Shown one piece after another: positions 1 to 9,632 of a DNA stretch of 64,000 bases (position 1 is its first letter; each line of letters starts with the position of its first letter). Made by a program: the position numbers and the translations under genes. This stretch comes from Pseudomonas fluorescens NCIMB 11764 (lineage in GTDB: Bacteria > Pseudomonadota > Gammaproteobacteria > Pseudomonadales > Pseudomonadaceae), in assembly GCF_000293885.2 (NCBI RefSeq), contig NZ_CP010945.1, positions 868,001 through 932,000 of the forward strand, given 5' to 3'. The notes under the pieces are model-generated. The model was not told the origin of the DNA. It did not search any database and saw only the letters and a list, made by a program, of their open reading frames with translations.

Positions 1-81
1 AGCCCATCTTTTTTGCGGGCGATTTCACTCCTGGGGAGGGGGTACCGCCACGCAGTCATCAACGAAATGAAAGGCAGACCT

Positions 82-1290
82 ATGCAGCGGCTGTATCGGA
101 AACGCATCGTTCTGGGCGTCGGCGGCGGTATTGCCGCCTACAAGAGCGCTGACCTGGTTCGCCGCCTGATCGACCAGGGCGCCGAAGTGCGCGTGGTCAT
201 GACCCGTGGCGGCAGCGAGTTCATCACCCCGCTGACCATGCAGGCCCTGTCCGGCCACCCGGTTCATCTGGACCTGCTCGACCCGGCGGCCGAAGCCGCG
301 ATGGGTCATATCGAGCTCGCCAAGTGGGCCGACATGGTGCTGATCGCCCCCGCCACTGCGGACCTGATCGCCCGCCTGGCCCAGGGTATTGCCGACGATC
401 TGCTGACCACACTGGTGCTGGCCACCGACGCCGTGGTCGCCGTAGCCCCGGCGATGAACCAGGCCATGTGGCGCGACCCGGCCACCCAGGCCAACCTGCA
501 AACCCTCGAAAGCCGCGGCATCAAAGCCTTCGGCCCGGCCTCCGGTAGCCAGGCCTGTGGTGACGTCGGTCTGGGCCGCATGCTCGAAGCCGTCGAACTC
601 GCGCAATGCGCGGCGGACTGCTTCCAGCGCCAGGCGCTGACCGGCAAACACGTGCTGATCACTGCCGGCCCGACCCAGGAAAACATCGACCCGGTACGCT
701 ACATCACCAACCACAGCTCCGGCAAAATGGGCTTTGCCCTGGCCGAAGCGGCGGTTGAAGCCGGCGCCCGCGTGACCCTGATCACAGGCCCCGTGCACCT
801 GCCAACCCCGGATCGCGTCACGCGCATCGACGTGGTCAGTGCCCGCGACATGCTCGCCGCTTGCGAAGCCGCGATCCCTTGCGACCTGTTCATTGCCTCG
901 GCAGCGGTCGCGGACTACCGCCCCGAAGTCGTTGCCCCACAGAAACTCAAGAAAGACCCTACGAACGGCGACGGCTTGTTACTACAAATGGTGCGTAACC
1001 CAGACATCCTGGCCACCATTGCCACCCGCCCCGACCGTCCGTTCAGTGTCGGTTTTGCCGCCGAAACCGAACACCTGCTCGACTACGCTGCGCGCAAGTT
1101 GAAAGACAAAAACCTCGATTTGATCGTCGCCAACGACGTCGCCAACCCAAGCATTGGCTTCAACAGCGAAGAAAACGCCTGCAGCGTGATCGACCGGGAG
1201 CTACACGCCACACTTTTCGCCCAGACCAGCAAGAGCAAGATTGCTCGCCAGCTGATCACTTTTATCGCCGAACGTCTGAACCAGGTTTAA
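82..1290 (+). CDS. coaBC: Bifunctional phosphopantothenoylcysteine decarboxylase/synthetase
   Basis: This cytoplasmic enzyme joins cysteine to 4'-phosphopantothenate (CTP-dependent, C-terminal half) and decarboxylates the product (FMN-dependent, N-terminal half), two steps of coenzyme A synthesis. The 402 residues match the family length. The N-terminal half shows the flavin loop [10 protein letters not shown] (14-23), catalytic His76 in GHIEL, PAMN (123-126) and the active-site Cys159. The C-terminal half begins near residue 190 with ITAGPTQE and carries ADYRP (277-281) and the lysines of KLKK (288-291). I chose the ATG at 82 because homologues start just before the flavin loop; an in-frame ATG at 67 and a TTG at 13 also exist. 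The gene dut follows after 5 bases, so the two are probably cotranscribed. Confidence 0.96.
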   Translation: MQRLYRKRIVLGVGGGIAAYKSADLVRRLIDQGAEVRVVMTRGGSEFITPLTMQALSGHPVHLDLLDPAAEAAMGHIELAKWADMVLIAPATADLIARLAQGIADDLLTTLVLATDAVVAVAPAMNQAMWRDPATQANLQTLESRGIKAFGPASGSQACGDVGLGRMLEAVELAQCAADCFQRQALTGKHVLITAGPTQENIDPVRYITNHSSGKMGFALAEAAVEAGARVTLITGPVHLPTPDRVTRIDVVSARDMLAACEAAIPCDLFIASAAVADYRPEVVAPQKLKKDPTNGDGLLLQMVRNPDILATIATRPDRPFSVGFAAETEHLLDYAARKLKDKNLDLIVANDVANPSIGFNSEENACSVIDRELHATLFAQTSKSKIARQLITFIAERLNQV

Positions 1291-1295
1291 TTTAC

Positions 1296-1751
1296 ATGCA
1301 CGCTTTGCAAGCCAAGATCCTCGACCCCCGCATCGGTACCGAATTTCCGCTGCCGCAGTACGCCACCCCAGGCTCCGCCGGCCTCGACCTGCGCGCCATG
1401 CTGGAAAAAGACACCGTGATCAAGCCGGGCGAAACCGTGCTGATTCCGACGGGCCTGTCCGTCTACATCGGCGATCCAGGTCTGGCCGCGCTGATTCTGC
1501 CGCGCTCCGGCCTGGGCCATAAGCACGGCATCGTGCTGGGCAATCTGGTCGGCTTGATCGACTCCGATTACCAGGGTCCACTGATGGTTTCGTGCTGGAA
1601 CCGTGGGCAGACCGACTTCAACATGGTGGTGGGCGAGCGTTTGGCACAGTTGGTTTTGGTGCCAGTGGTTCAAGCGCATTTCGAGATGGTCGAAGAGTTC
1701 GTTGAAACCCAGCGCGGTACGGGCGGTTTCGGGCATTCCGGCAGCCATTGA
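1296..1751 (+). CDS. dut: dUTP diphosphatase
   Basis: The enzyme hydrolyses dUTP to dUMP and pyrophosphate, keeping uracil out of DNA and supplying dTMP synthesis. At 151 residues it has the normal length of the trimeric family, and all the conserved motifs are visible: AGLDLRA (28-34), PRSGLGHK (69-76), the long motif [12 protein letters not shown] (83-94) with the catalytic Asp, RLAQL (115-119), and the glycine-rich C-terminal arm RGTGGFG (140-146) that closes over the substrate. It lies 5 bases behind coaBC, an arrangement conserved in pseudomonads. A REP palindrome follows the stop codon. Confidence 0.97.
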   Translation: MHALQAKILDPRIGTEFPLPQYATPGSAGLDLRAMLEKDTVIKPGETVLIPTGLSVYIGDPGLAALILPRSGLGHKHGIVLGNLVGLIDSDYQGPLMVSCWNRGQTDFNMVVGERLAQLVLVPVVQAHFEMVEEFVETQRGTGGFGHSGSH

Positions 1752-2071
1752 TCGGATAGACGGCGACCCTGTGGCGAGGGAGCTTGCTCCCGCTGGGTTG
1801 CGTAGCAACCCTTAAATACTGTGAGTGCTCCGCACTCAAGCGGGAGCAAGCTCCCTCGCCACAGGATGCTGAAATCGCACAGCCGTCATCTGCAAGGTTT
1901 ACTACTGAAAACCAAGGCATTGACCGGCCAGATGCTGACTGAAACCGGTGTCATGGCCTTTTCGCACCACGAACTCTCTGTGGAAAACGTCGTCATACCC
2001 TTCAGTTCGAACCCGCCAAAGCGTTCTTCGCGTGCAGGTCCAGCCACTTTCGAGATGGAGCATTCCTACAG
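1752..2071. other. Intergenic region between dut and algC
   Basis: This 320-base stretch has a REP palindrome in its first half and no convincing gene. The second half (1866-2071) is the expected place for the algC promoter. A short open frame at 1821-2075 runs through the REP arm and is not considered real. Confidence 0.6.
1768..1865. repeat. REP palindrome pair, GTGGCGAGGGAGC type
   Basis: The two arms 1768-1793 and 1839-1865 are inverted copies of each other (GTGGCGAGGGAGCTTGCTCC and its complement) separated by about 45 bases. The same arm sequences recur at 23136-23267 and 54339-54469, so this is a dispersed REP family arranged as a pair. It may also stabilise or end the coaBC-dut transcript. 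Confidence 0.9.
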
Positions 2072-3469
2072 ATGAACACCCCCGCCCAAGTCGCACCCAA
2101 GTTCCCTGACAGCATTTTCCGCGCCTACGACATTCGCGGCACCGTCCCGGAATTCCTGAACGCTGAGACCGCTTACTGGCTCGGTCGCGCCATCGGCGCC
2201 CAGAGCCTGGCCGAGGGCGAACCGAACGTTTCCGTTGGCCGTGACGGTCGCCTGTCCGGCCCGGAACTCGTCGAACAACTGATCAAAGGCCTGGCCGAGG
2301 CTGGTTGCCATGTCAGTGACGTGGGCCTGGTGCCAACGCCGGCGCTTTACTACGCCGCCAACGTACTGGCCGGCAAGTCGGGCGTGATGCTCACCGGTAG
2401 CCACAACCCGTCGAACTACAACGGTTTCAAGATCGTCATCGCTGGCGATACCTTGGCCAACGAACAAATCCAGGCCTTGCACGACCGCCTCAAGACCAAC
2501 AACCTGAGCAGCGGCAAGGGCAGCATCACCCAAGTCGAAATCCTCGACCGCTACAACACTGAAATCGTCGGGGACATCAAACTGGCTCGCCGCCTGAAAG
2601 TCGTGGTCGACTGCGGTAACGGTGCGGCCGGTGTGATCGCTCCGCAACTGATCGAAGCGCTGAACTGCGAAGTCATCCCGCTGTTTTGCGACGTCGACGG
2701 CAACTTCCCGAATCATCACCCGGACCCGGGCAAGCCTGAAAACCTTGTCGACCTGATCGCCAAGGTCAAGGAAACCAACGCCGACATCGGCCTGGCCTTC
2801 GACGGCGACGGCGACCGCGTTGGCGTGGTGACCAACACCGGCAGCATCGTCTACCCGGACCGCCTGCTGATGCTGTTCGCCCGCGACGTGGTGGCGCGCA
2901 ACCCGGACGCGGAAATCATCTTCGACGTCAAATGCACCCGCCGCCTGACGCCGCTGATCAAGGAATACGGCGGTCGTCCGCTCATGTGGAAGACTGGTCA
3001 CTCGTTGATCAAAAAGAAAATGAAACAGACCGGCGCCCTGTTGGCCGGCGAAATGAGCGGGCACATTTTCTTCAAGGAGCGCTGGTTCGGTTTCGACGAC
3101 GGCATTTACAGCGCCGCGCGGCTGCTGGAGATCCTGAGCAAGGAAAAATCCACGGCGGAAGAGCTGTTTGCGACCTTCCCGAACGATATTTCTACGCCGG
3201 AAATCAATATCCATGTGACCGAAGAGAGCAAATTCAGCATCATTGATGCATTGCACGACGCGAAGTGGGGCGAAGGCGCCGACCTGACCACCATCGACGG
3301 CGTGCGAGTCGACTATGCCAAAGGCTGGGGCCTGGTGCGCGCGTCCAACACCACACCGGTGCTGGTGCTGCGCTTCGAGGCCGATGACGAGGCTGAATTG
3401 CAGCGCATCAAGGACGTATTCAAAGTCCAGTTGAAGCGTGTTGCACCTGATCTCCAACTACCGTTCTGA
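2072..3469 (+). CDS. algC: Phosphomannomutase/phosphoglucomutase
   Basis: AlgC interconverts the 6- and 1-phosphates of mannose and glucose, feeding alginate, LPS core, rhamnolipid and exopolysaccharide synthesis in pseudomonads. It has 465 residues. The catalytic phosphoserine is Ser110 in TGSHNP, the metal-binding loop is DGDGD with Asp244, Asp246 and Asp248, the sugar-binding loop is GEMSGH, and the phosphate-binding loop near the C-terminus is RASNTTP. A purine-rich GATGGAG sits 11 bases ahead of the ATG. The gene follows coaBC-dut and precedes argB, as in other Pseudomonas genomes. The enzyme is cytoplasmic. Confidence 0.97.
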   Translation: MNTPAQVAPKFPDSIFRAYDIRGTVPEFLNAETAYWLGRAIGAQSLAEGEPNVSVGRDGRLSGPELVEQLIKGLAEAGCHVSDVGLVPTPALYYAANVLAGKSGVMLTGSHNPSNYNGFKIVIAGDTLANEQIQALHDRLKTNNLSSGKGSITQVEILDRYNTEIVGDIKLARRLKVVVDCGNGAAGVIAPQLIEALNCEVIPLFCDVDGNFPNHHPDPGKPENLVDLIAKVKETNADIGLAFDGDGDRVGVVTNTGSIVYPDRLLMLFARDVVARNPDAEIIFDVKCTRRLTPLIKEYGGRPLMWKTGHSLIKKKMKQTGALLAGEMSGHIFFKERWFGFDDGIYSAARLLEILSKEKSTAEELFATFPNDISTPEINIHVTEESKFSIIDALHDAKWGEGADLTTIDGVRVDYAKGWGLVRASNTTPVLVLRFEADDEAELQRIKDVFKVQLKRVAPDLQLPF

Positions 3470-3486
3470 TTCACCCGGAGCCCTGA

Positions 3487-4392
<906 letters not shown>

Positions 4393-4409
4393 TTCAAAAA
4401 CGTTAAAAG

Positions 4410-4482
4410 ATCGCAGCTTTTGGCAGCGCCTTCGGATGTAAGAAAATTCCGTAGGCTCTGAAGAAATCTGCGATTTTTTTTA
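4410..4482 (+). terminator. Probable terminator after argB
   Basis: ATCGCAG at 4410-4416 pairs with CTGCGAT at 4468-4474, which runs into an uninterrupted T tract. The loop is long (about 50 bases) and resembles the widespread pseudomonad GATCGCAG...TTCGG intergenic element, so it may be a decayed repeat serving as terminator. Confidence 0.5.
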
Positions 4483-4582
4483 TGGGCATAGGAAATGCCT
4501 GACCTGATTCAGCGAAACGCCTGACATCGCTCAGGAATCAATCTGCATAGGATCTTCCCTGTATCCACAGGAGGACTCCCTC

Positions 4583-4840
4583 ATGAAAAAAGATTACGTT
4601 CCTTACGGCAGCGATGTTTCCCCAGGTACTTACGAGTGTGTCGACTGCGGCCACCAATATTCGAATCAGGCCAAAACTTCGATGCCGCCGTGTCCACAGT
4701 TTCGTAAAACCGTGCATTCGCGCTATGGCTGGAAAATTCTCACCGGCCAAGGCGACGCAGTGAAGGATCCCTATCCGGAGAAATCGGAAAAACCTGGAAT
4801 CAAAAGCGCCGAGGTCATCAAACCCGCGAGCAAAAAATAA
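4583..4840 (+). CDS. Small zinc-ribbon-like protein
   Basis: The 85-residue product has an N-terminal rubredoxin-like knuckle, CVDC (18-21), and a second half-knuckle, MPPCPQF, followed by a lysine- and proline-rich tail. It matches the general look of conserved pseudomonad zinc-ribbon proteins of unknown function. The second knuckle has only one cysteine where CPxC is usual, so three Cys are available and a nearby His (23 or 45) may be the fourth ligand. A very strong GGAGGA ribosome site at 4570-4575 fixes the start. It stands alone between two terminators. Confidence 0.8.
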   Translation: MKKDYVPYGSDVSPGTYECVDCGHQYSNQAKTSMPPCPQFRKTVHSRYGWKILTGQGDAVKDPYPEKSEKPGIKSAEVIKPASKK

Positions 4841-4867
4841 CCTCGCGGACGCCCACGATCCAGAAAA

Positions 4868-4903
4868 AAACCCCGATCAGCCTGACTGAGCGGGGTCTTT
4901 TTT
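4868..4903. terminator. Bidirectional terminator between zinc-ribbon gene and pyrE
   Basis: ACCCCG (4870-4875) pairs with CGGGGT (4891-4896), with extra pairing TCAG/CTGA inside. An A tract precedes it and a T tract follows, so it can end transcription from the plus-strand zinc-ribbon gene and from minus-strand pyrE. Confidence 0.85.
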
Positions 4904-4930
4904 CGCCTGCGATCCCTGAGGGAGCTGCCG

Positions 4931-5575
4931 TTATACGCCGAATTGGGCGCGGTAAGCTTCTACAGCTGGCAGGTGCTGCTTGAGCTGCGGATCGTCAGCC
5001 AGGAATTCCAGCACCTGATTCAGCGAAACAATGCTGATCACCGGAATGCCGAAGTCACGCTCCACTTCCTGGATTGCCGACAACTCACCGTTGCCACGCT
5101 CCTGACGGTTGAGGGCGATCAGCACGCCCGCCGCCTTGGCGCCGTCCTGGGAAGCGATGATCTGCATCACTTCGCGGATCGCGGTGCCAGCGGTGATCAC
5201 GTCGTCGATGATCAGCACGTCACCGGTCAACGGTGCGCCAACCAGGCTGCCGCCTTCGCCGTGGGCCTTGGCCTCTTTACGGTTGAAGCACCATGGCAAA
5301 TCACGGTTGTGATGTTCAGCCAGGGCCACCGCAGTGGTCGCCGCCAACGGAATGCCCTTGTACGCCGGGCCAAACAGTACATCGAACGAAATACCGCTCT
5401 CGACAATGGCTGCCGCGTAGAAACGACCCAGCTGCGCAAGGGCGGAACCGGTGTTGAACAGGCCGGCATTGAAGAAGTAAGGACTGGTGCGCCCGGACTT
5501 CAGGGTGAACTCACCGAAGCGCAAAACGCCGCGATCGATGGCAAAACGAATGAAATCGCGCTGATACGCTTGCAT
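4931..5575 (-). CDS. pyrE: Orotate phosphoribosyltransferase
   Basis: PyrE transfers the phosphoribosyl group of PRPP to orotate, giving OMP in pyrimidine synthesis. It is 214 residues long. The PRPP-binding motif [13 protein letters not shown] is at 120-132, and the flexible catalytic loop is [11 protein letters not shown] (99-109), with Lys100, Lys103 and His105. The ATG at 5575 (MQAYQRDF) gives the family's normal N-terminus; an in-frame upstream start at 5596 would add seven residues with no family support. The gene is divergent from crc across an 82-base gap, an arrangement conserved in Pseudomonas. Confidence 0.96.
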   Translation of the reverse strand: MQAYQRDFIRFAIDRGVLRFGEFTLKSGRTSPYFFNAGLFNTGSALAQLGRFYAAAIVESGISFDVLFGPAYKGIPLAATTAVALAEHHNRDLPWCFNRKEAKAHGEGGSLVGAPLTGDVLIIDDVITAGTAIREVMQIIASQDGAKAAGVLIALNRQERGNGELSAIQEVERDFGIPVISIVSLNQVLEFLADDPQLKQHLPAVEAYRAQFGV

Positions 5576-5620
5576 GAAAAAAACCCCAAATACCACGGAT
5601 TTAGCTAATTAGGTTGACGC

Positions 5621-5635
5621 CGTGTATCATACACG
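5621..5635. promoter_or_regulatory. Perfect 7-1-7 palindrome in the pyrE/crc gap
   Basis: CGTGTAT-C-ATACACG is a perfect inverted repeat in the divergent intergenic region, 23 bases before the crc start and 46 before the pyrE start. TTGACG at 5614-5619 is adjacent and could be a -35 element. No hairpin-plus-T tract follows, so an operator fits better than a terminator. Confidence 0.4.
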
Positions 5636-5657
5636 CACGCGATTTTTGGGGCCATTT

Positions 5658-6437
5658 ATGCGGATCATCAGTGTGAACGTCAATGGTATTCAGGCTGCAG
5701 TGGAGCGAGGTTTGCTCAGTTGGCTGCAAGCACAGAATGCCGACGTCATCTGCCTGCAGGACACCCGCGCCTCCGCCTTTGAACTGGACGATCCAGCCTT
5801 CCAACTGGATGGCTACTTCCTTTATGCCTGCGAAGCAGAAGTTCCCGCCCAGGGTGGCGTGGCTTTGTATTCGCGGTTGCAACCGAAGGCAGTCATCAGC
5901 GGTCTCGGGTTCGAGACGGCCGACCGCTACGGGCGCTACCTGCAAGCCGATTTCGACAAGGTCAGCATCGCGACCTTACTGCTCCCTTCGGGGCAGAACG
6001 GCGATGAAGACTTGAACCAGAAGTTCAAGCTAATGGACGATTTCGCCCGTTATCTGGATAAACAGCGGCGCAAACGTCGCGAGTACATTTACTGTGGCTC
6101 GCTGTACGTGGCGCAACAGAAGCTGGATATCAAGAACTGGCGCGACAGCCAGCAATCCCCGGGCTTCCTGGCACCTGAACGTGCCTGGATGGACGAGATT
6201 GTCGGCAACATGGGTTATGTCGATGCCCTGCGCGAAGTCAGCCGGGAAGGTGACCAGTACAGCTGGTGGCCGGATAATGAGCAGGCAGAAATGCTCAACC
6301 TGGGCTGGCGCTTCGATTACCAGATACTGACCCCGGGCCTGCGCCGCTTTGTACGCAGTGCGCGCCTGCCACGTCAGCCACGGTTCTCGCAGCATGCTCC
6401 GCTGATCGTTGACTACGACTGGACACTGACTATCTAG
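5658..6437 (+). CDS. crc: Catabolite repression control protein
   Basis: Crc works with Hfq to block translation of target mRNAs carrying A-rich motifs, setting carbon-source preference in pseudomonads; small RNAs such as CrcZ relieve it. The 259 residues have an endonuclease/exonuclease/phosphatase fold, beginning MRIISVNVNGIQAA and ending with SQHAPLIVDYDW. Several catalytic positions of true exonuclease III relatives are altered, in keeping with the known lack of nuclease activity. The ATG at 5658 matches the characterised protein's N-terminus; an upstream in-frame start at 5622 would overlap the palindrome. A strong hairpin terminator follows. Confidence 0.97.
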   Translation: MRIISVNVNGIQAAVERGLLSWLQAQNADVICLQDTRASAFELDDPAFQLDGYFLYACEAEVPAQGGVALYSRLQPKAVISGLGFETADRYGRYLQADFDKVSIATLLLPSGQNGDEDLNQKFKLMDDFARYLDKQRRKRREYIYCGSLYVAQQKLDIKNWRDSQQSPGFLAPERAWMDEIVGNMGYVDALREVSREGDQYSWWPDNEQAEMLNLGWRFDYQILTPGLRRFVRSARLPRQPRFSQHAPLIVDYDWTLTI

Positions 6438-6473
6438 TTTTCGCTGACACGAAAACCTGCTGACCGGTGAACG

Positions 6474-6508
6474 AAAATGCCCGTATCGAAAGATACGGGC
6501 ATTTTTCT
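6474..6508. terminator. Bidirectional terminator between crc and gltS
   Basis: A 12-bp perfect stem (6476-6487 with 6492-6503) closed by a GAAA tetraloop runs into T5 on the plus strand; the A-rich left side gives a T tract on the minus strand. It separates the convergent crc and gltS. Confidence 0.92.
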
Positions 6509-6522
6509 TATGGGTTATCCCT

Positions 6523-7728
6523 TCACGCAGCAGCGAGGAATGGCAGCGCCAGATACAACTTGATCACGATCACATTAATGATGTCGATGAAGAAAGCACC
6601 CACCATTGGCACCACCAGAAACGCTATCTGCGAAGACCCATAACGCTGCGTCACCGCTTGCATGTTTGCGATGGCAGTTGGCGTTGCACCCAGTCCAAAA
6701 CCGCAATGCCCTGCCGCCAGAACGGCGGCATCGTAGTTACTGCCCATCATTCTGAATGTCACGAAAATCGCAAACAGCGCCATGACCAACGCTTGCGCAG
6801 CGAGGATGATAAAGATCGGCAAAGCCAGTGCGGCCAGATCCCACAGCTTGAGCGACATCAAGGCGATCGCCAGAAACAGCGATAAGCTGACATTCCCCAA
6901 CACGGAAACTTCACGCTCAAACACCTGATACAAGCCAAGCGCTGAAAGCCCGTTCCGTAAAATCACCCCCACGAACAAGACGCAAACGAACGTCGGCAGC
7001 TCAAATGCAGTTCCTTGGAGCTGACCATTCAGGAGAGAACCCACCAGCAAACTGACCGCGATCAGAGCGAGCGTCTCGACAAACGAAAATGGCGTGATCG
7101 AGCGCTCTTTGTTCGGTTGCTCAAACCCCCTTGGCAGCCGTGGCTTTTCTTGCGTAAGACCGGGCACCTGGACACGCTTGATGAGCAGGCGAGCGACCGG
7201 ACCACCAATCAAACCGCCCAACACCAGGCCGAACGTCGCAGAGGCCATCGCGAGCTCGGAGGCAGAAGCCAGACCGTACTTCTCACTGAACACCGTTCCC
7301 CACGCAGCGCCTGTACCGTGACCGCCCGCCAGGGTAATCGAGCCTGTCAGCAGGCCCATCAACGGATCGAGCCCCAACGTTTTTGCCAGCGCGAGGCCCA
7401 TGGCATTCTGGACCACCAAAAGCGTGGTGACCGCCAGTACAAAGATCCCCACTACGCGCCCGCCCTTCTTCAGGCTGGCGAAGTCTGCACTCAAGCCGAT
7501 GGTGGCAAAAAATGCCAGCATCAAGGGCGTTTGCAGTGAGGTGTCAAACCGGACGTCAATATCGAGCCCCCGCAAAGCCAGGAGAAGCAGAGCAACCACC
7601 AGGCCGCCTGCTACAGGCTCAGGGATATTGTAGTTACGTAAAAAACCGATTCGTGTGACCAGCCCGCGCCCCAGTAACAGTACTAAAGAGGCGGCCACAA
7701 GTGTTCCATAAAAATCGAGCTGAACCAT
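6523..7728 (-). CDS. gltS: Sodium/glutamate symporter
   Basis: GltS is an inner-membrane secondary transporter that imports glutamate with sodium. The 401 residues form about ten hydrophobic segments in two inverted halves. Family landmarks are the N-terminal LDFYGTLVAASLVLLLGR, the glycine-rich loop GGHGTGAAWG and the second-half AAGHCGFGLGATPTA. It sits alone, convergent with crc, and is not part of the usual crc neighbourhood in P. aeruginosa as I recall it, so it may be a lineage-specific insertion. The start ATG at 7728 fits the family. Confidence 0.94.
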   Translation of the reverse strand: MVQLDFYGTLVAASLVLLLGRGLVTRIGFLRNYNIPEPVAGGLVVALLLLALRGLDIDVRFDTSLQTPLMLAFFATIGLSADFASLKKGGRVVGIFVLAVTTLLVVQNAMGLALAKTLGLDPLMGLLTGSITLAGGHGTGAAWGTVFSEKYGLASASELAMASATFGLVLGGLIGGPVARLLIKRVQVPGLTQEKPRLPRGFEQPNKERSITPFSFVETLALIAVSLLVGSLLNGQLQGTAFELPTFVCVLFVGVILRNGLSALGLYQVFEREVSVLGNVSLSLFLAIALMSLKLWDLAALALPIFIILAAQALVMALFAIFVTFRMMGSNYDAAVLAAGHCGFGLGATPTAIANMQAVTQRYGSSQIAFLVVPMVGAFFIDIINVIVIKLYLALPFLAAA

Positions 7729-8230
7729 TGGGATTATTCTTTGATATATATTCAGGGGCGAACTTTTTACCTGGACACGCCTCTTGAACAGGTTGATTTA
7801 TCAACGCTGGTTAGTTTTGGATTCAAGGACCGTCAATGGTCAGAATATATCGAAATATTTCTTGATAAATATTACTTGGCGCAACTCTATCAACCGCCAA
7901 GTCAGATTGCCAAGCTCATACACGGCACTGAAGCTTTACAGTTGTGACTAAAAGTGTAGGGGAGAGAGTTATACAAGTGTAAATCTGGGCAGAGGCTTAG
8001 CCTGTCGGGCACGCATCTTTTACATCGGGAGAAAGTTTTAACTTTAAAAAAAGAAAAGTCCTACACGGCAGGGTAATTAATTTCAAGTTTCGGTGCACTG
8101 CGTTTTGCCGCTGAATTTTAAATGTGAAAGCGAGCTTGCTCGCGAAAGTGGTGTATCACTCAACTTAAGTGTTGAATGATAAGCCGCTTTCGCGAGCAAG
8201 CCCGCTCCCACATGAATTACGTGCTACTGG
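7729..8230. other. Gene-poor 500-base region with a REP pair
   Basis: No convincing gene is present. A frame at 7741-7947 (68 codons, TTG start, no clear ribosome site, no recognised relatives) is AT-rich and overlaps the gltS promoter region. The right part holds a REP pair. Positions 7948-8120 show nothing recognisable. Confidence 0.5.
8122..8214. repeat. REP palindrome pair, GTGGGAGCGGGCTTGC type
   Basis: The arms at about 8122-8148 and 8185-8214 are inverted copies; the left arm is slightly degenerate (GTGAAAGCGAGC). The same family recurs at 14952-15045 and 18275-18362, and a related form occurs at 23035-23098. Confidence 0.85.
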
Positions 8231-8599
8231 CTACTTGATCAACCGCCAAGTAAACGGATACCGGTACGGCACGCCCTCATTGGCTTTCACGCCAGCAATG
8301 ATCGTCAACACCAACGCACCAATCGCCACCAGCCCAAACAGGAAGAACCCGATGATCACCACCATCAGCAAGAAGCAGATGGCGGAGGCAATGGCGACGG
8401 TGATCTGGAAGTTCAGCGCCTCCTTGCCCTGCGCATCGACAAACGGGTCCATCTCGCGCTTCATCTGCCAGAGAATCAGCGGGCCGATCAACGTGCCGAA
8501 CGGAATCCAGATTCCCAGCAAGGCGGACAGATGACAAAACATTGCCCACTGCCGAACCTCTTTGCTCGGGGTGGGAAGCAGCTCTTGCTCGTCACTCAT
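8231..8599 (-). CDS. DUF4870 family membrane protein
   Basis: The 122-residue protein has a short cytoplasmic N-terminus, then hydrophobic segments at about 20-43, 65-85 and 86-108, as in DUF4870 proteins. The motif NFQ (LNFQITVAIAS, from about residue 62) is typical of the family. Function is unknown. AGGAGGAC lies just ahead of the ATG at 8599. It is a single gene 29 bases downstream of rph on the same strand, so it could be cotranscribed with rph, although no functional link is known. Confidence 0.88.
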   Translation of the reverse strand: MSDEQELLPTPSKEVRQWAMFCHLSALLGIWIPFGTLIGPLILWQMKREMDPFVDAQGKEALNFQITVAIASAICFLLMVVIIGFFLFGLVAIGALVLTIIAGVKANEGVPYRYPFTWRLIK

Positions 8600-8628
8600 G
8601 ATGTCCTCCTTGTCTGGAATGGTTCCGG

Positions 8629-9351
8629 TCAGTCAGCCAGTGCAGCCTTTTGCAATTCGAAGATTTCGGTCATGCCTTTCTTCGCCAGCTCCAGCATGGC
8701 ATTCAGCTCTTCAGGCTGGAACGGCGCACCTTCGGCGGTGCCCTGCACTTCGATGAAGCCACCGGTGCTGGTCATTACCACGTTCAAGTCCGTCTCGGCA
8801 GCCGAGTCTTCCAGGTAGTCGAGGTCGAGCACAGGCTCGCCCTGATACATGCCCACCGAAACGGCCGCGATCATTTGCTTGAGTGGGTCGCCGCCTTTCA
8901 GGCCGCCACGCTTCTTGATGACTTTCAAGGCATCGACCAGTGCAACCATGGCACCGGTAATGGACGCCGTGCGGGTGCCGCCGTCAGCCTGGATCACGTC
9001 GCAGTCGACGTACAGGGTAACGTCGCCCAGCTTGGACATGTCCAGCGAGGCGCGCAGGGAACGACCGATCAGGCGCTGGATCTCCAGGGTCCGGCCGCCT
9101 TGCTTGCCACGGCTCGCTTCACGCTGGTTACGCTCGCCGGTGGCGCGCGGCAGCATGCCGTATTCGGCGGTCAACCAGCCTTGGCCCTGGCCTTTGAGGA
9201 AACGCGGCACGCCGTTTTCAACGCTGACAGTGCAGATGACTTTGGTATCACCGAACTCGACCAGCACAGATCCCTCGGCGTGTTTGGTGTAGTTGCGGGT
9301 AATGCGGATCGAGCGGAGCTGATCGGCAGCGCGACCACTTGGACGTTTCAT
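8629..9351 (-). CDS. rph: Ribonuclease PH
   Basis: RNase PH is a phosphate-dependent 3'-5' exoribonuclease that trims tRNA 3' ends. The product has 240 residues, the normal length. It starts [13 protein letters not shown], and the phosphate-binding arginine region is seen in [19 protein letters not shown], with the conserved [16 protein letters not shown] later. The ATG at 9351 agrees with the family; an upstream in-frame codon at 9408 would add 19 residues unlike relatives. The gene is divergent from yicC, as in other Gammaproteobacteria. Confidence 0.97.
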   Translation of the reverse strand: MKRPSGRAADQLRSIRITRNYTKHAEGSVLVEFGDTKVICTVSVENGVPRFLKGQGQGWLTAEYGMLPRATGERNQREASRGKQGGRTLEIQRLIGRSLRASLDMSKLGDVTLYVDCDVIQADGGTRTASITGAMVALVDALKVIKKRGGLKGGDPLKQMIAAVSVGMYQGEPVLDLDYLEDSAAETDLNVVMTSTGGFIEVQGTAEGAPFQPEELNAMLELAKKGMTEIFELQKAALAD

Positions 9352-9510
9352 AGGGAATACCTGTACGGAGGACGGAAAACTGCCGAGCATTATAGAGCCG
9401 CGCGCCAAGACTGGGCACTTCTAAAAAAGCCGCCCGACGATTGAAGGGCCTGGTTTGAGCTTAGAACAGCGCTTAACCGACGGCCTGCAGCCCTTTGTCA
9501 CACCGTGTGT

Positions 9511-9540
9511 TTGGGCGCATCCGCCCCACTGCGCTACAAT
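9511..9540 (+). promoter_or_regulatory. Possible sigma-70 promoter for yicC-gmk
   Basis: TTGGGC at 9511-9516 and TACAAT at 9535-9540 are separated by 18 bases, 93 bases ahead of the yicC start in the divergent rph/yicC gap. The -10 is good and the -35 moderate. Confidence 0.35.
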
Positions 9541-9632
9541 CCTGCGCCTTTGCTGCCTCTTGGCTTCAATTCACAGATAGCGGGTCCGCGAAACCTTTGG
9601 TAACGCATGGACCTGCATTGCGAGGTACCTCC

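Noticed and set aside
7741-7947. 68-codon AT-rich open frame after gltS
   Set aside because: TTG start, no ribosome site and no recognisable domain; probably chance.
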